Assembly: GCF_003217515.1 (NCBI RefSeq)
Contig: NZ_QJSX01000002.1
Location: forward strand, 83,242-147,241
Origin: Deinococcus yavapaiensis KR-236
GTDB lineage: Bacteria; Deinococcota; Deinococci; Deinococcales; Deinococcaceae
Length of the DNA: 64,000 nt
Direction: 5' to 3'
Part shown: piece after piece, positions 20,101 through 28,375 of the stretch
Layout: every line of letters starts with the position of its first letter
How positions within the stretch are numbered: position 1 is the stretch's first letter
Program-made: the position numbers and the translations under genes
The notes under the pieces: generated by a model
Seen by the model: the letters and a program-made list of their open reading frames with translations, nothing else
Database searches by the model: none
Told to the model about the DNA's origin: nothing

Positions 20101-20516
20101 CGCTGCGGTGCGAATGGGTCATGAACGGCGGCAACCCCACCTCGAAGCTCGATCCGGCCGAAGTGCCCGAGTACCCGGTCGGCACCTTGCCCGACCGGAA
20201 TTGGAAAGGCTCCGCGTACGACTTCGGCGAGCACGCGTCGCCCAACGGCGTGATCGAGGAGTACACCAACGCTCCCACCTCCGCTTTGCGTAACCGATTG
20301 CTCGTGGTGCGTTACAGCGCGCAAAAGGACATCATCGTGCTTACGCCCGGCTCTTCCGGCGACATCGTCTCCGCGCAAGAAAACTTGCCGGGTCTCGTGA
20401 ACTTCACCGCCAGCCCGCTCGACCTCACCGAGCACCGCCCGACGGGCAACTTGTACGTCGCGCAACTCGACGAGACGACCGGATCGGGCACCATCACCCT
20501 CGTGCGTCCCCAGTAA
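17148..20516 (+). CDS. Lipoprotein: two NPCBM modules, malectin-like, Ig-like, GSDH-type beta-propeller
   Basis: A 1122-residue exported protein from ATG 17148 (GAGGAAAGG site). Signal peptide ends at lipobox LAAC (about residue 34). Then come two copies of a short motif, NPYAGGKSYPWSD and NPYANGRSYPWV (about residues 58-85). NPCBM modules occupy about 111-255 and 261-405; a malectin-like carbohydrate-binding domain (FVKVNFQP... to DYVRIDPG) about 406-578; an Ig-like Big_5 domain about 579-690; and a glucose/sorbosone dehydrogenase-like propeller about 695-1122, with RNAFDMVW, GYYGHPNP and the EHASPNG strand. The last would act on or bind sugars, possibly with PQQ; activity is inference. Likely a surface protein binding or modifying the polymer made by the neighbours. 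Followed by a WD40 lipoprotein on the same strand. Confidence 0.87.
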   Translation: MALHPNLTSTTSSRARRQSKFLVSMSALLALAACSAPPATPTPSSRTLESTGVKTGSNPYAGGKSYPWSDRVTVPKGNPYANGRSYPWVSPRTSPAQGVVRAQQTTGGADTFLSDLPWTAATNAWGPVEKDKSNGEWDINDGRAISIRGQTFAKGLGTHANSSVTYNVSGQCTAFTATLGVDDEVSGRGKVVYQVFGDGVKLYESAALTGTSAPLPITVDVTGKNELKLVVTDGGDGIDYDHADWAAAKVTCTASAPTSTSFLSDLKWTAATNAWGPVEKDLSNGEWQGGDGRAISIRGQTFAKGLGTHANSSVTYNLAAQCTTFTATLGLDDEVSGRGKVVYQVFGDGVKLYESAALTGTSAPLPITVDVTGKNELKLVVTDGGDGIDYDHADWANAKVNCTAGAVSFVKVNFQPSNTTLPAGYIADTGAAFDETRGYGWVREDSLTATQHVPLDLTPNTRDRALPDIEPQLNTLIHMQYPVNGTNTTTIRTPGAWEYKLPNGTYTVTVGVGDPTNAYDSNHVINLEGRPLIMGFAPKDTQKFTTASDLVTVADGRLTIDAIGGTNTKLDYVRIDPGTRPSVAKVSPQDAQTMVAINVGIAADLNLPNSGGIDPATLTGSAVRLYEANTNTAVTASVTTSGGGDVIVLKPRQNLKANTRYFFEVTDALKDLSGANFVPFRTSFVTGSTATGGGNVSFVQIPQANVPAMPYTSVEIGPDNKLYAATLTGEILRFGIGSDGTLTAPQVLDAVPNANGGPRTIIGLKFDPAATADNLVLWISNNAFWDGQSDAPDWSGKITRLSGPDLATVQDVVTGLPRSARDHMTNSLEFKPSDPNTLYVLQGSMSAMGAPDNAWSRRAEHLLNAAILKVDVAKVMASPVNVKTEDGGTYNPYATNAPVTIYATGIRNAFDMVWHTNGQLYVPTNGSAAGGNTPGTPTPLPAACGSRPDGAYTAPAVPALTNVGSTQHDYLFRITPGGYYGHPNPLRCEWVMNGGNPTSKLDPAEVPEYPVGTLPDRNWKGSAYDFGEHASPNGVIEEYTNAPTSALRNRLLVVRYSAQKDIIVLTPGSSGDIVSAQENLPGLVNFTASPLDLTEHRPTGNLYVAQLDETTGSGTITLVRPQ
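17481..18361 (+). repeat. Tandem 450-bp NPCBM-encoding repeat, copies 1 and 2
   Basis: Two direct copies at 17481-17930 and 17931-18361, in exact 450-bp register. The stretch 17501-17540 is identical to 17951-17990 and also to 34111-34150, 34561-34600 and 36821-36860, so the modules are near-identical at DNA level within and between genes. Confidence 0.9.
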
Positions 20517-20526
20517 GTCCGCTTTC

Positions 20527-20568
20527 GGCGCGGTGTCGGCAGTCGCCAAGACGGCCGGCCACCGCGCC
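20527..20568 (+). terminator. Possible terminator after the NPCBM-propeller gene
   Basis: A 9-bp perfect GC stem (20527-20535 with 20560-20568) with a structured 24-base loop, then CCTCCTCCCGTTT. It lies before the WD40 gene, so it may give partial read-through only. Confidence 0.35.
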
Positions 20569-20594
20569 CTCCTCCCGTTTCAGGAGGTCCGAGG

Positions 20595-21605
20595 ATGAAT
20601 CGAACGCTTACGCTCGCGCTTTTTTGCGGCTTGTTGTCGTGTACGTCGTGTAGCACGCTGTTGTACGCCGAGTCGTCTCAATCGCCGCCCGTCACGATCT
20701 CCAGTGAGGAGACTTTGAACATAGGCGGCGTGTTCGCCTCTGCGATCGCGTTCGACGCGACCGGAACGCAACTCGCGAGCGGAAGCGGCGACGGCTTCGT
20801 ACGCTTGTGGAACGTGGCGAGCGGGCACGAAACGCGCGCCTTGCATCAACCGTCCGCCGTGAACGCCCTTGCGTTCAGTCCCGACGGCCACGTGGTTGCC
20901 GCCGCCGGAGCGGACGCGAACGTGCGCTTGTGGGACGCGCGGGACGGGCAGGCTCTGCGCACCTTGACGTTGGGAACGTACTACCTCACCGACCTCGCGT
21001 TCAGTCCCGACGGAACGCTGCTCGCCACGGCGAGCGGCGACAACTCGCGGGTGTCGGGCGAGGCGAACAGCGTGACGCTGTGGAACGTCGCGACGGGTGA
21101 ACGGCTCGCGACGCTGATCGGCCACACGGACGTCGTGACGTCCGTCGCGTTCGACGCGTCCGGCGGAAAGCTCGCGAGCGGCAGCCGCGACAAGACGGTG
21201 CGGCTGTGGAACGTCGCCGCGCGGCGCGAGGAGCGAACGTTGCGTGGCCACTCGGACTTCCTGACCGACGTGACGTTCAGTCCCGACGGTCGCCTTCTCG
21301 CCACCGCCAGCCTCGACACGACCGTGAGGCTTTGGAACGCCGCGAGCGGGCAGGCGATGGGCGAACTGCGCGGCGACGGTGGTCCCGTGTCGTCCGTCGC
21401 GTTCTCACCGAACTCGGCGTTGATCGCGACGGGCAGCGAGGACGGCCGCGTGCGGGCCTGGAACGTCGAGCAAGGACGTGTGACGACCTTGCTCGAAGGG
21501 CACACGAGCGCCGTCACGCGCGTCGCGTTCGGCGCTTCGGGCGTGCTCGCGTCGAGCGGCGGGCGTGACAAGACAGTGCGCGTGTGGCGTTTGACGCGCC
21601 CTTAA
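20595..21605 (+). CDS. Exported WD40 seven-blade beta-propeller lipoprotein
   Basis: A 336-residue protein. The N-terminus MNRTLTLALFCGLLSCTSCSTL is a signal peptide with possible lipidation Cys at 16 or 19. The rest is seven WD40 repeats, each with the pattern VxxxAFSPDGxLLATxSxDxxVRLWNV and mostly a GH dipeptide before the strand; the fourth to seventh repeats are the most canonical. That gives a closed seven-blade propeller outside the membrane, normally a binding scaffold. A CAGGAGG site lies 7 bp before the ATG. It follows the NPCBM-propeller gene by 78 bp on the same strand and converges with a glycosyltransferase gene. Partner unknown. Confidence 0.85.
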   Translation: MNRTLTLALFCGLLSCTSCSTLLYAESSQSPPVTISSEETLNIGGVFASAIAFDATGTQLASGSGDGFVRLWNVASGHETRALHQPSAVNALAFSPDGHVVAAAGADANVRLWDARDGQALRTLTLGTYYLTDLAFSPDGTLLATASGDNSRVSGEANSVTLWNVATGERLATLIGHTDVVTSVAFDASGGKLASGSRDKTVRLWNVAARREERTLRGHSDFLTDVTFSPDGRLLATASLDTTVRLWNAASGQAMGELRGDGGPVSSVAFSPNSALIATGSEDGRVRAWNVEQGRVTTLLEGHTSAVTRVAFGASGVLASSGGRDKTVRVWRLTRP

Positions 21606-21617
21606 ATGGCGTGACGC

Positions 21618-22601
21618 TCACTCGGGCGCGCGGCTCGAAAGCAACGCGCGAAGTTGACGCAAGACGACGCGCGGCTCCATGAACGCCGCGACCGTACGAA
21701 ACACGAGTCCGTGCGCTCGGCGACCGTTGTACCACGCCGAGCGCGCTTTGTTGCGGTAAAGCTCGCTGCGAAGGTGCCGCATCGTTTTGGCGTACTGCTC
21801 GGGTTCGGCGCGCAGCGTCTGCTCGAACGCCGCGGCGCTCAATTCTGGCAAGCCTCGCCCGAGACGGCGCGTGTTTTCCCGGATACGCTCGACGTGCAGC
21901 ATCATCGTGACGAAGTGTCGATCCGAGATGTTCGTGCCGTGCCGACGGTAGAACGTGAGCCGATCGGGCAAGTTCAAGGCCGCGCCGACGCGCGCGAAGC
22001 GCGTCCACAAGTCCGTGTCTTCGCAGGGAGTGTATTCTTCGCGGTACCCGCCGAGACGCTCGAAGGCGTCTTTGCGAAAGACCACGGACGAGTTGATCAT
22101 GCCGAGCACGCCCTCGCGGGCGAAGCGATCGTGGACTTCGCTCAACGTGTGGTTGCCGAGATCGTGCGGCTTGCTGACTTCCGAGGCGGCGTTGATGTAG
22201 TACCCGGCGGTGCCGAGCGCGAGAAGTTCGGGCGCGGTCGACGGCCAGGCGTGAATGAAGCTGGCTTGGCGTTCGAGCTTCTCGGGATGCCAGGTGTCGT
22301 CCGCGTCGCAAATCGCCATCCACCGGCCGCGCGCGTGTGCGATGGCGTGGTTGCGCGTCGGGGAGATTCCGCGGTTGGGCGTGCGCAGCAACGTGAAGCG
22401 AGGGTCTTCGTCGCGGTAGCGAGCGGCGATTTCGGCGCTGGCGTCCGTCGAGCCGTCGTCGACCATCACGACTTCGAAGTCGCGCCATGTTTGACGGCGA
22501 ATCGACGCGAGTGTCTCGTCGAGAAAGCGTTCGGCGTTGTACACCGCGACGATCACCGAGAACAAAGGTTCGTGCGCTTGAGAATTCACGACGTGCTTCA
22601 C
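21618..22601 (-). CDS. Glycosyltransferase, GT2 family (GT-A fold)
   Basis: A 327-residue inverting GT-A enzyme. FSVIVAVYNAERFLDETLASI opens the nucleotide-binding domain, VVMVDDGSTDAS carries the first Asp, ICDADDTW is the DXD metal site, and EDTDLWTR is the catalytic-base region. Residues around EVVMVDDGSTDASAEIAARY are identical to the GT2 at 28372, and the DNA there is nearly identical too. The GTG at 22601 overlaps the AAGGAG site, so initiation at the in-frame GTG 22589 is also possible. Convergent with the WD40 gene, divergent from the epimerase. Sugar unknown. Confidence 0.87.
   Translation of the reverse strand: MKHVVNSQAHEPLFSVIVAVYNAERFLDETLASIRRQTWRDFEVVMVDDGSTDASAEIAARYRDEDPRFTLLRTPNRGISPTRNHAIAHARGRWMAICDADDTWHPEKLERQASFIHAWPSTAPELLALGTAGYYINAASEVSKPHDLGNHTLSEVHDRFAREGVLGMINSSVVFRKDAFERLGGYREEYTPCEDTDLWTRFARVGAALNLPDRLTFYRRHGTNISDRHFVTMMLHVERIRENTRRLGRGLPELSAAAFEQTLRAEPEQYAKTMRHLRSELYRNKARSAWYNGRRAHGLVFRTVAAFMEPRVVLRQLRALLSSRAPE
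22372..22487 (-). repeat. Near-identical DNA segment shared with 29174-29289
   Basis: This 116-bp stretch inside the GT2 gene differs from 29174-29289, inside the other GT2 gene, at only three positions by direct reading, all synonymous. It points to recent duplication or gene conversion between the two glycosyltransferases. Confidence 0.8.
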
Positions 22602-22700
22602 TCCTTCCGACCGTGCTTTGGACGGTCGATTGTGCCTGAAGGGTATCGCCGTGCACGCTAACGGATCGCTTAACTAGCTCTCGAGCGGCGCGCGGCGTCC

Positions 22701-22706
22701 TACAAT
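22701..22706 (+). promoter_or_regulatory. -10 box for a leaderless epimerase mRNA
   Basis: TACAAT ends 9 bp before the ATG at 22716, with no Shine-Dalgarno sequence in between. This is the leaderless-promoter layout. Confidence 0.5.
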
Positions 22707-22715
22707 TCTCACATC

Positions 22716-23660
<945 letters not shown>

Positions 23661-23665
23661 CGATC

Positions 23666-24949
23666 TCAGCCGCGCTCGGGGCCGCGGCTCGTCCCTGCTT
23701 CCTCCAGCGCGGTTTCTACGTTCCAGCGATGCGGCGCGCGGACGAGCCCGCCGTCCGTCGGCGCGGCGACCGCCAGGGGATACGCGTGCCAGTGGTAGTC
23801 GTACGCGTGTGCCCACTCGCGTTCGAACAAGCCGACGTCCACGAAGTACTGTCCACTGCCGAGGTCGACGCGGTCGAGCGTGAGCGTCACGCGCCCGCGT
23901 CCGTGGAGGTCGGGAACGCTCGCGCCGAGCGTCGCGGCGGTATTGACGTCGTACAGCACGAGGCCGTCCTCACGCGACACGCTCACGCCGAAGATCGGCG
24001 ACGGCACGAGTTTCGGCGCGTCGTACTCGATTTCGACGCGCAAGCCTTCGCCGCTCGTGATTTCCCCCGTGGGTCGCCCGCGCGACGAGAACAAGCGCAC
24101 GCGGCTGATTTGAGCTTCTTGCGTGCCGAGACGGTTGTCGCCGAGCCGAAGGGAACCGTGCTCTTGCTCCGCCTCCTGAACGGCGGGAGAAGGCGTGAGG
24201 CGCCGCGTTCGGTCGTTCATCTCGGCGACGTACGCGTCCATCACCGCGTTCGTCTCGCCGTGCCAAGCGAGGACGCCGCCGCTGAGCCACGCGACTTCGT
24301 CGCACAGCTCACGCACTTGGTTCTCGTCGTGTGACACGAGGACGATGGTGCAGCCCGACGCCTTGATGCTGGCGACGCGCTCCAAGCACTTGCGTTGAAA
24401 CGCGAGATCGCCGACGGCGAGCACCTCGTCGATGAGCAACACCTCGGGGTCCGTGTGCACGGCGACCGAGAAGGCGAGGCGCATCTGCATGCCCGAGCTG
24501 TACGTGCGCAGAGGTTGGTCGATGAACGCTTCGAGTTCCGCGAAGGCCACGATGTCGTCGAAGCGCCGCCTCACTTCCTGCCGCGTGAGGCCCGAGATGA
24601 CGCCGCTGAGAAAGACGTTCTCACGCCCCGTGAAGTCCGGGCTGAAGCCCGCGCCGAGGTCGAGCAGGGCGCGCAGGCGACCGTGTACGCGGATGCGGCC
24701 CTCGTCGGGCCGTCCGACGCCGCCGACGAGGCGCAGCAGCGTCGATTTGCCCGCGCCGTTGTGACCGACGAGGCCGAGCATGCGTCCCGGCGCGACTTCG
24801 AAGGACACGTCGCGCAACCCCCAGAATTCCTCGCGAGGCGAGAGGCCGCGCCAACCGCGCAGAAAGCTGTCTTTCAAGGTGCGCGGACGGTCGGGCGGAT
24901 ATCGCCGGAACTTCTTGCCGACGTGTTCGAGTACGATTTGGCCGCGCAC
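23666..24949 (-). CDS. wzt: Wzt-like polysaccharide ABC transporter ATPase with C-terminal substrate domain
   Basis: A 427-residue protein from GTG 24949, one base after the Wzm stop. Residues 1-240 are the ATPase: Walker A GHNGAGKST (62-70), signature YSSGMQMRLAF (150-160), Walker B LLIDEVLAVGD (171-181), switch His207. Residues ~250-427 form the beta-sandwich Wzt_C domain (ISRVRLFSSRGRPTGEI to the end), which in known systems recognises the finished polymer's terminal residue. The protein powers export of a lipid-linked polysaccharide across the cytoplasmic membrane with the Wzm permease encoded just upstream. Confidence 0.92.
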   Translation of the reverse strand: MRGQIVLEHVGKKFRRYPPDRPRTLKDSFLRGWRGLSPREEFWGLRDVSFEVAPGRMLGLVGHNGAGKSTLLRLVGGVGRPDEGRIRVHGRLRALLDLGAGFSPDFTGRENVFLSGVISGLTRQEVRRRFDDIVAFAELEAFIDQPLRTYSSGMQMRLAFSVAVHTDPEVLLIDEVLAVGDLAFQRKCLERVASIKASGCTIVLVSHDENQVRELCDEVAWLSGGVLAWHGETNAVMDAYVAEMNDRTRRLTPSPAVQEAEQEHGSLRLGDNRLGTQEAQISRVRLFSSRGRPTGEITSGEGLRVEIEYDAPKLVPSPIFGVSVSREDGLVLYDVNTAATLGASVPDLHGRGRVTLTLDRVDLGSGQYFVDVGLFEREWAHAYDYHWHAYPLAVAAPTDGGLVRAPHRWNVETALEEAGTSRGPERG

Positions 24950-24950
24950 G

Positions 24951-25742
24951 TCAGAGTTCCTCGGCGAAGCGCGCGCTCGTGCGGCGAAACACCGTGAGCC
25001 CGAGCGCGAGGAGGACCACGCCGATCGCCGCGACGATCAGCAACGAACTCCAGTGGGGCGCGCGCCCTTCGAGCACGACCGCGCGGCTCGCGTCGAGCAG
25101 ACGCGCGACCGGATTGAGCTCGTAAATGAGACGGTAGCGTTCGGGGACGCTCGCCGGCGAGTAGAAGACGGGCGTGAGGTAGAACGCGAGGGTCATGACG
25201 ACGCCGAGCAGGTGCTGAACGTCACGAAACAGCACTTGCACGCTCGCGACGAGGTACGCGAGGCCGAGCGTCAGCACGAACTGCACGGCGATCACCGCGA
25301 GCAGGGCGAGCGCGTGGTACGTGAGGGGGACGCCGCTCAAAAGCGTGAAGAGCAGCAGCACCGGGAGCGCGAGCAGGTAGTGCACGAGGGTCGTGACGAC
25401 CGTGACGGCGGGCAACACGAGCGTCGGAAAGCCCGGGCGCCGCACGAGCTCTCGGTTGTCGACGATCGCGCTCGCCGCCGTCAGCACCGACGATTGAAAC
25501 CAGTTCCACGCGAGCACCCCGACGAACACGAACAGCGGGTAGTTGGGAATGTCGAGCTTCAACGCGGCGCGAAACAGCAGCGTGAACACGAGCAGTTGCG
25601 CGAGGGGCAGCATCAGCGACCAAGCGGCGCCGAAGACCGAGCCTTTGTAGCGCACCTTCACTTCGCGCGAGACGAGCTCGCTCGTAAGGTCGCGCAGATA
25701 CGCGAGCCGCGCGATTCGAACGGGCGTGGAACGGACGCTCAT
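24951..25742 (-). CDS. wzm: Wzm/TagG-like polysaccharide ABC transporter permease
   Basis: A 263-residue permease (ABC2 family) from ATG 25742. The N-terminal amphipathic region LVSREVKVRYKGSVFGAAW is typical of Wzm/TagG, followed by six hydrophobic segments and the loop YSPASVPERYRLIYELNPVA, another family mark. The ATG overlaps the stop of the two-module glycosyltransferase (ATGA), and the stop is one base from the Wzt GTG, so all four genes 29379 to 23666 look like one coupled operon. Longer in-frame extension upstream runs inside the glycosyltransferase gene and is not used. Confidence 0.92.
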   Translation of the reverse strand: MSVRSTPVRIARLAYLRDLTSELVSREVKVRYKGSVFGAAWSLMLPLAQLLVFTLLFRAALKLDIPNYPLFVFVGVLAWNWFQSSVLTAASAIVDNRELVRRPGFPTLVLPAVTVVTTLVHYLLALPVLLLFTLLSGVPLTYHALALLAVIAVQFVLTLGLAYLVASVQVLFRDVQHLLGVVMTLAFYLTPVFYSPASVPERYRLIYELNPVARLLDASRAVVLEGRAPHWSSLLIVAAIGVVLLALGLTVFRRTSARFAEEL

Positions 25743-28375
25743 ACGCCTCCGCGCGAGGGGAGCCCGGGGGGATCGTCGCGGCCCGCGCGCGCTGCCTCGT
25801 CGAGGCGGCGCACTTCCCGCAAGGAGCGCCACAACGCGGCGGGCCCTTCGAGGGAGCCGCGCACTTCCAGCAGCGTGAGCGACAGCGGATAGGATCTCGA
25901 GAAACCGCGCGCCCACGCGCGCAAATAGCCGGCGAGTCGCCGCGTGTGCCAGTACGGCAAGAAGGCGCCCACTTGCAGCAAGGCTCGCGCGTCGCCGTGC
26001 CTCAAAAAGGTCAGGAGGTGGTAGGCCACGTGGCCTTTGCTGTACGCGTAGAGTTGGCGCCGCAAGGCGTCCATCGTGCGGCGATGCTGATGCAGCACGA
26101 ACGCGCTCGGTTCGTACACGATCGTGCCGCCCGCCTTCAAGATCTTGTAGAACAGGTACGTGTCCTCGCCCACACCGGCGGCCCGGCCCGCTCCGAGAAC
26201 TTCCTCCATGGGCCCGATGCGCGGATCGCGGAAGATGCTGGCGCGAAAAGCGGCGTTCGCCGTCGCGCCGAGTTGCCACGTCGGCACGGCCTTGCGGCGA
26301 AATGCACGAAACCACGCCGAGCTCACTTCGAATCGTTCGTAGCCTCGCCCGAGGCCGCCGTACTCTTCGAACAACTGCTGAGGTTTCGTTTCGAGTTCGA
26401 GCGGCAGGATGAGGCCCGTGACGGCCATGACGTCCTGCCGCTCGAAGGGCGCCACGATCCGGTCGAGCCACGATTCGGGAATGACGAGGTCGTCGTCCGT
26501 CACGGCGATGATCGTTCCCCGGCAAGCGGCGATGCCAGCGTTGCGCGCGTACGACGAACCGGGCCGCGCTTCGCTGACGAGCCGCACGCCGGGAAACGCC
26601 GCGACGACGTCACGCGTGAGGTTCGACGCGGGATGGTTGTCCACCACGACGATCTCGACGTCGTGCTTCGTCTCTTGACGAGTCAACCCTTGCAAGGCAC
26701 GCCGCAAGTCTTCGGGTCGGTCACGCGTCGCCACGAGAATCGACACGCTCGTCGCGGGCAAGGAAGTTCGGCCGACGTAACGTGCTTTCAAGGACGACGC
26801 CACGGTCTCGTACACGTTCGCGTCGCGGTCGTCGAGCAAGGCGATGCCGAAGTGGCGCACGAGTTCGTCGCGCAAGCGCGACGCCGAGAGCGGATGATAC
26901 CAATTGCCCAACTGCATCTGCCCGATCGGACGACCGCGCTTGAACACCACCACGAAGGTGGCCGCGTACGCGCTCACGTCGCCGATGGCGGGCACGTCCG
27001 TGTCGATGTGCAGGTGCCGCACGGCCACGCCGCCACTCGACGGCGTGTGCCGACGCGCGGTGGGAACGAACGGCGGGTCGGTCGGCCGGGCGAGCTTGTC
27101 GGCGTTTTCACGCGCGCGCTGGTAGCGGCTCAGGCCGCGCAGCGACCCGACGAGTTCGGCGGTGATGAATTCGCGCGGCACGTGCTGAGGCCGCACGAGC
27201 GACTTCAAGAAGCGGCGCACGCTCCACGCGTCGAACCACCACGCGCCGAAGCGCAAGATGCCCGCCCGCTCGTCGGGGTAGTGCAGGAACGTTCTCACGA
27301 GGTGCGAGTAGAAGCCGACGCCGTTGTTTGCGAGCTGTGTGCGCAACCGTTCGATGTCGCGACGATGGCGGTGGCGTACGATCGCTCGCGGTTCGTACAC
27401 GAGGACGTGCCCGGCCTTGAGGACGCGGAAGAACATCTCCAGGTCGCCGCCGCCGTTCGTGACGGTGCCGACGTCGAGGGCGGGATCGAAGAAGCCGATG
27501 TCATCGAAGACGCGGCGACGATACGCCATGTTCGCGCCCGTACCGAAGCGGCCTCCGCCGCCTGCCTCGCGGGCGGCGAGCTGGCCCCCACGCGTGTCGA
27601 CGCCGTACCAGCGTCGCTCGTATCCGCGTCCGAAGCCGCCGTAGCGTTCGAAGAGCACTTGCGCTTCGGTTTCCAGCTCGTACGGGGCGACGAGGCCCGT
27701 GACGGCCATGACGCCGGGATTCTCGGCGAACACCTCGCCGATCGCCCGCGCCCATTTCGAGTCGACGATCACGTCGTCGTCGGTGTACGCGACGATCTCG
27801 CCGCGCGCTTCGAGGGCGGCGCGGTTGCGTGCGAAGTCCAAGCCGGGCCGTTCTTCGCGCACGTACCGCACGAACGCGAAGTGGTCGCGCACGAGCTCGC
27901 GGGTGGCGTCCGACGTCGGCGCGTTGTCCACCACGACGACGTCGAGGTCCGGGTAGTCCAAGCGCGAGATAGCCTCGAGGCACAGCGCGAGGTCGTCGGG
28001 TCGGTCGCGCGTGCACACGGCGACGGTCAGGGAAGGCAGTTGCCCGCGCCAAGGTTCGGGACGGGCGTTCAGCGCGTTCGTCCAGCTCCACTCGGTCGTT
28101 TCCGTGACGCTTTGCAGGAAGTGCGTGAGGTGCCAGCGGCGCAGGTCCGCTTCGAGGTGGGACACGAGTCGCGCGCGCAGCGTCGCGGCGTCGCGGAGAT
28201 CCTCGGCCAAAGGCAGTTCGACGTGGCCGACAGGATCGCCGTACAGCCGTACGAGGCAACGCACCGAGCCGTAGCCTTGCAGTTCGGAAAGCGGAGCGGG
28301 CGGGTCGCTCAATTCGACGTCCACGACCTTGATCGGTCGAAACGAAGCCGTCGCGTTGTTCGAATTCGAGTTCAC
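25739..28375 (-). CDS. Two-module GT2 glycosyltransferase fusion
   Basis: An 878-residue protein from GTG 28375, about twice the size of a normal GT2. Each half has the same plan: a ~100-residue N-terminal domain (residues ~10-110 and ~446-540) and then a GT-A catalytic domain. GT domain 1 starts TVAVCTRDRPDDLALCLEAI with YTDDDVIVD; domain 2 starts VSILVATRDRPEDLRRALQGL with VTDDDLVIP. Both halves share VTGLxxPxELET, RYGGFGRGYER/EYGGLGRGYER and a C-terminal HRHRR/HQHRR plus RQL motif. It is therefore an internal duplication, probably a processive or dual-linkage polymerising enzyme. Start overlaps the stop of the previous GT2 (GTGA). Both DDD sites look intact. Confidence 0.88.
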   Translation of the reverse strand: MNSNSNNATASFRPIKVVDVELSDPPAPLSELQGYGSVRCLVRLYGDPVGHVELPLAEDLRDAATLRARLVSHLEADLRRWHLTHFLQSVTETTEWSWTNALNARPEPWRGQLPSLTVAVCTRDRPDDLALCLEAISRLDYPDLDVVVVDNAPTSDATRELVRDHFAFVRYVREERPGLDFARNRAALEARGEIVAYTDDDVIVDSKWARAIGEVFAENPGVMAVTGLVAPYELETEAQVLFERYGGFGRGYERRWYGVDTRGGQLAAREAGGGGRFGTGANMAYRRRVFDDIGFFDPALDVGTVTNGGGDLEMFFRVLKAGHVLVYEPRAIVRHRHRRDIERLRTQLANNGVGFYSHLVRTFLHYPDERAGILRFGAWWFDAWSVRRFLKSLVRPQHVPREFITAELVGSLRGLSRYQRARENADKLARPTDPPFVPTARRHTPSSGGVAVRHLHIDTDVPAIGDVSAYAATFVVVFKRGRPIGQMQLGNWYHPLSASRLRDELVRHFGIALLDDRDANVYETVASSLKARYVGRTSLPATSVSILVATRDRPEDLRRALQGLTRQETKHDVEIVVVDNHPASNLTRDVVAAFPGVRLVSEARPGSSYARNAGIAACRGTIIAVTDDDLVIPESWLDRIVAPFERQDVMAVTGLILPLELETKPQQLFEEYGGLGRGYERFEVSSAWFRAFRRKAVPTWQLGATANAAFRASIFRDPRIGPMEEVLGAGRAAGVGEDTYLFYKILKAGGTIVYEPSAFVLHQHRRTMDALRRQLYAYSKGHVAYHLLTFLRHGDARALLQVGAFLPYWHTRRLAGYLRAWARGFSRSYPLSLTLLEVRGSLEGPAALWRSLREVRRLDEAARAGRDDPPGLPSRGGV

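Noticed and set aside
17790..20549. A 919-codon minus-strand frame opposite the NPCBM-propeller gene
   Set aside because: It is antisense to clear domains, Arg/Val-rich with no known motif; GC-rich DNA often leaves the opposite strand open.
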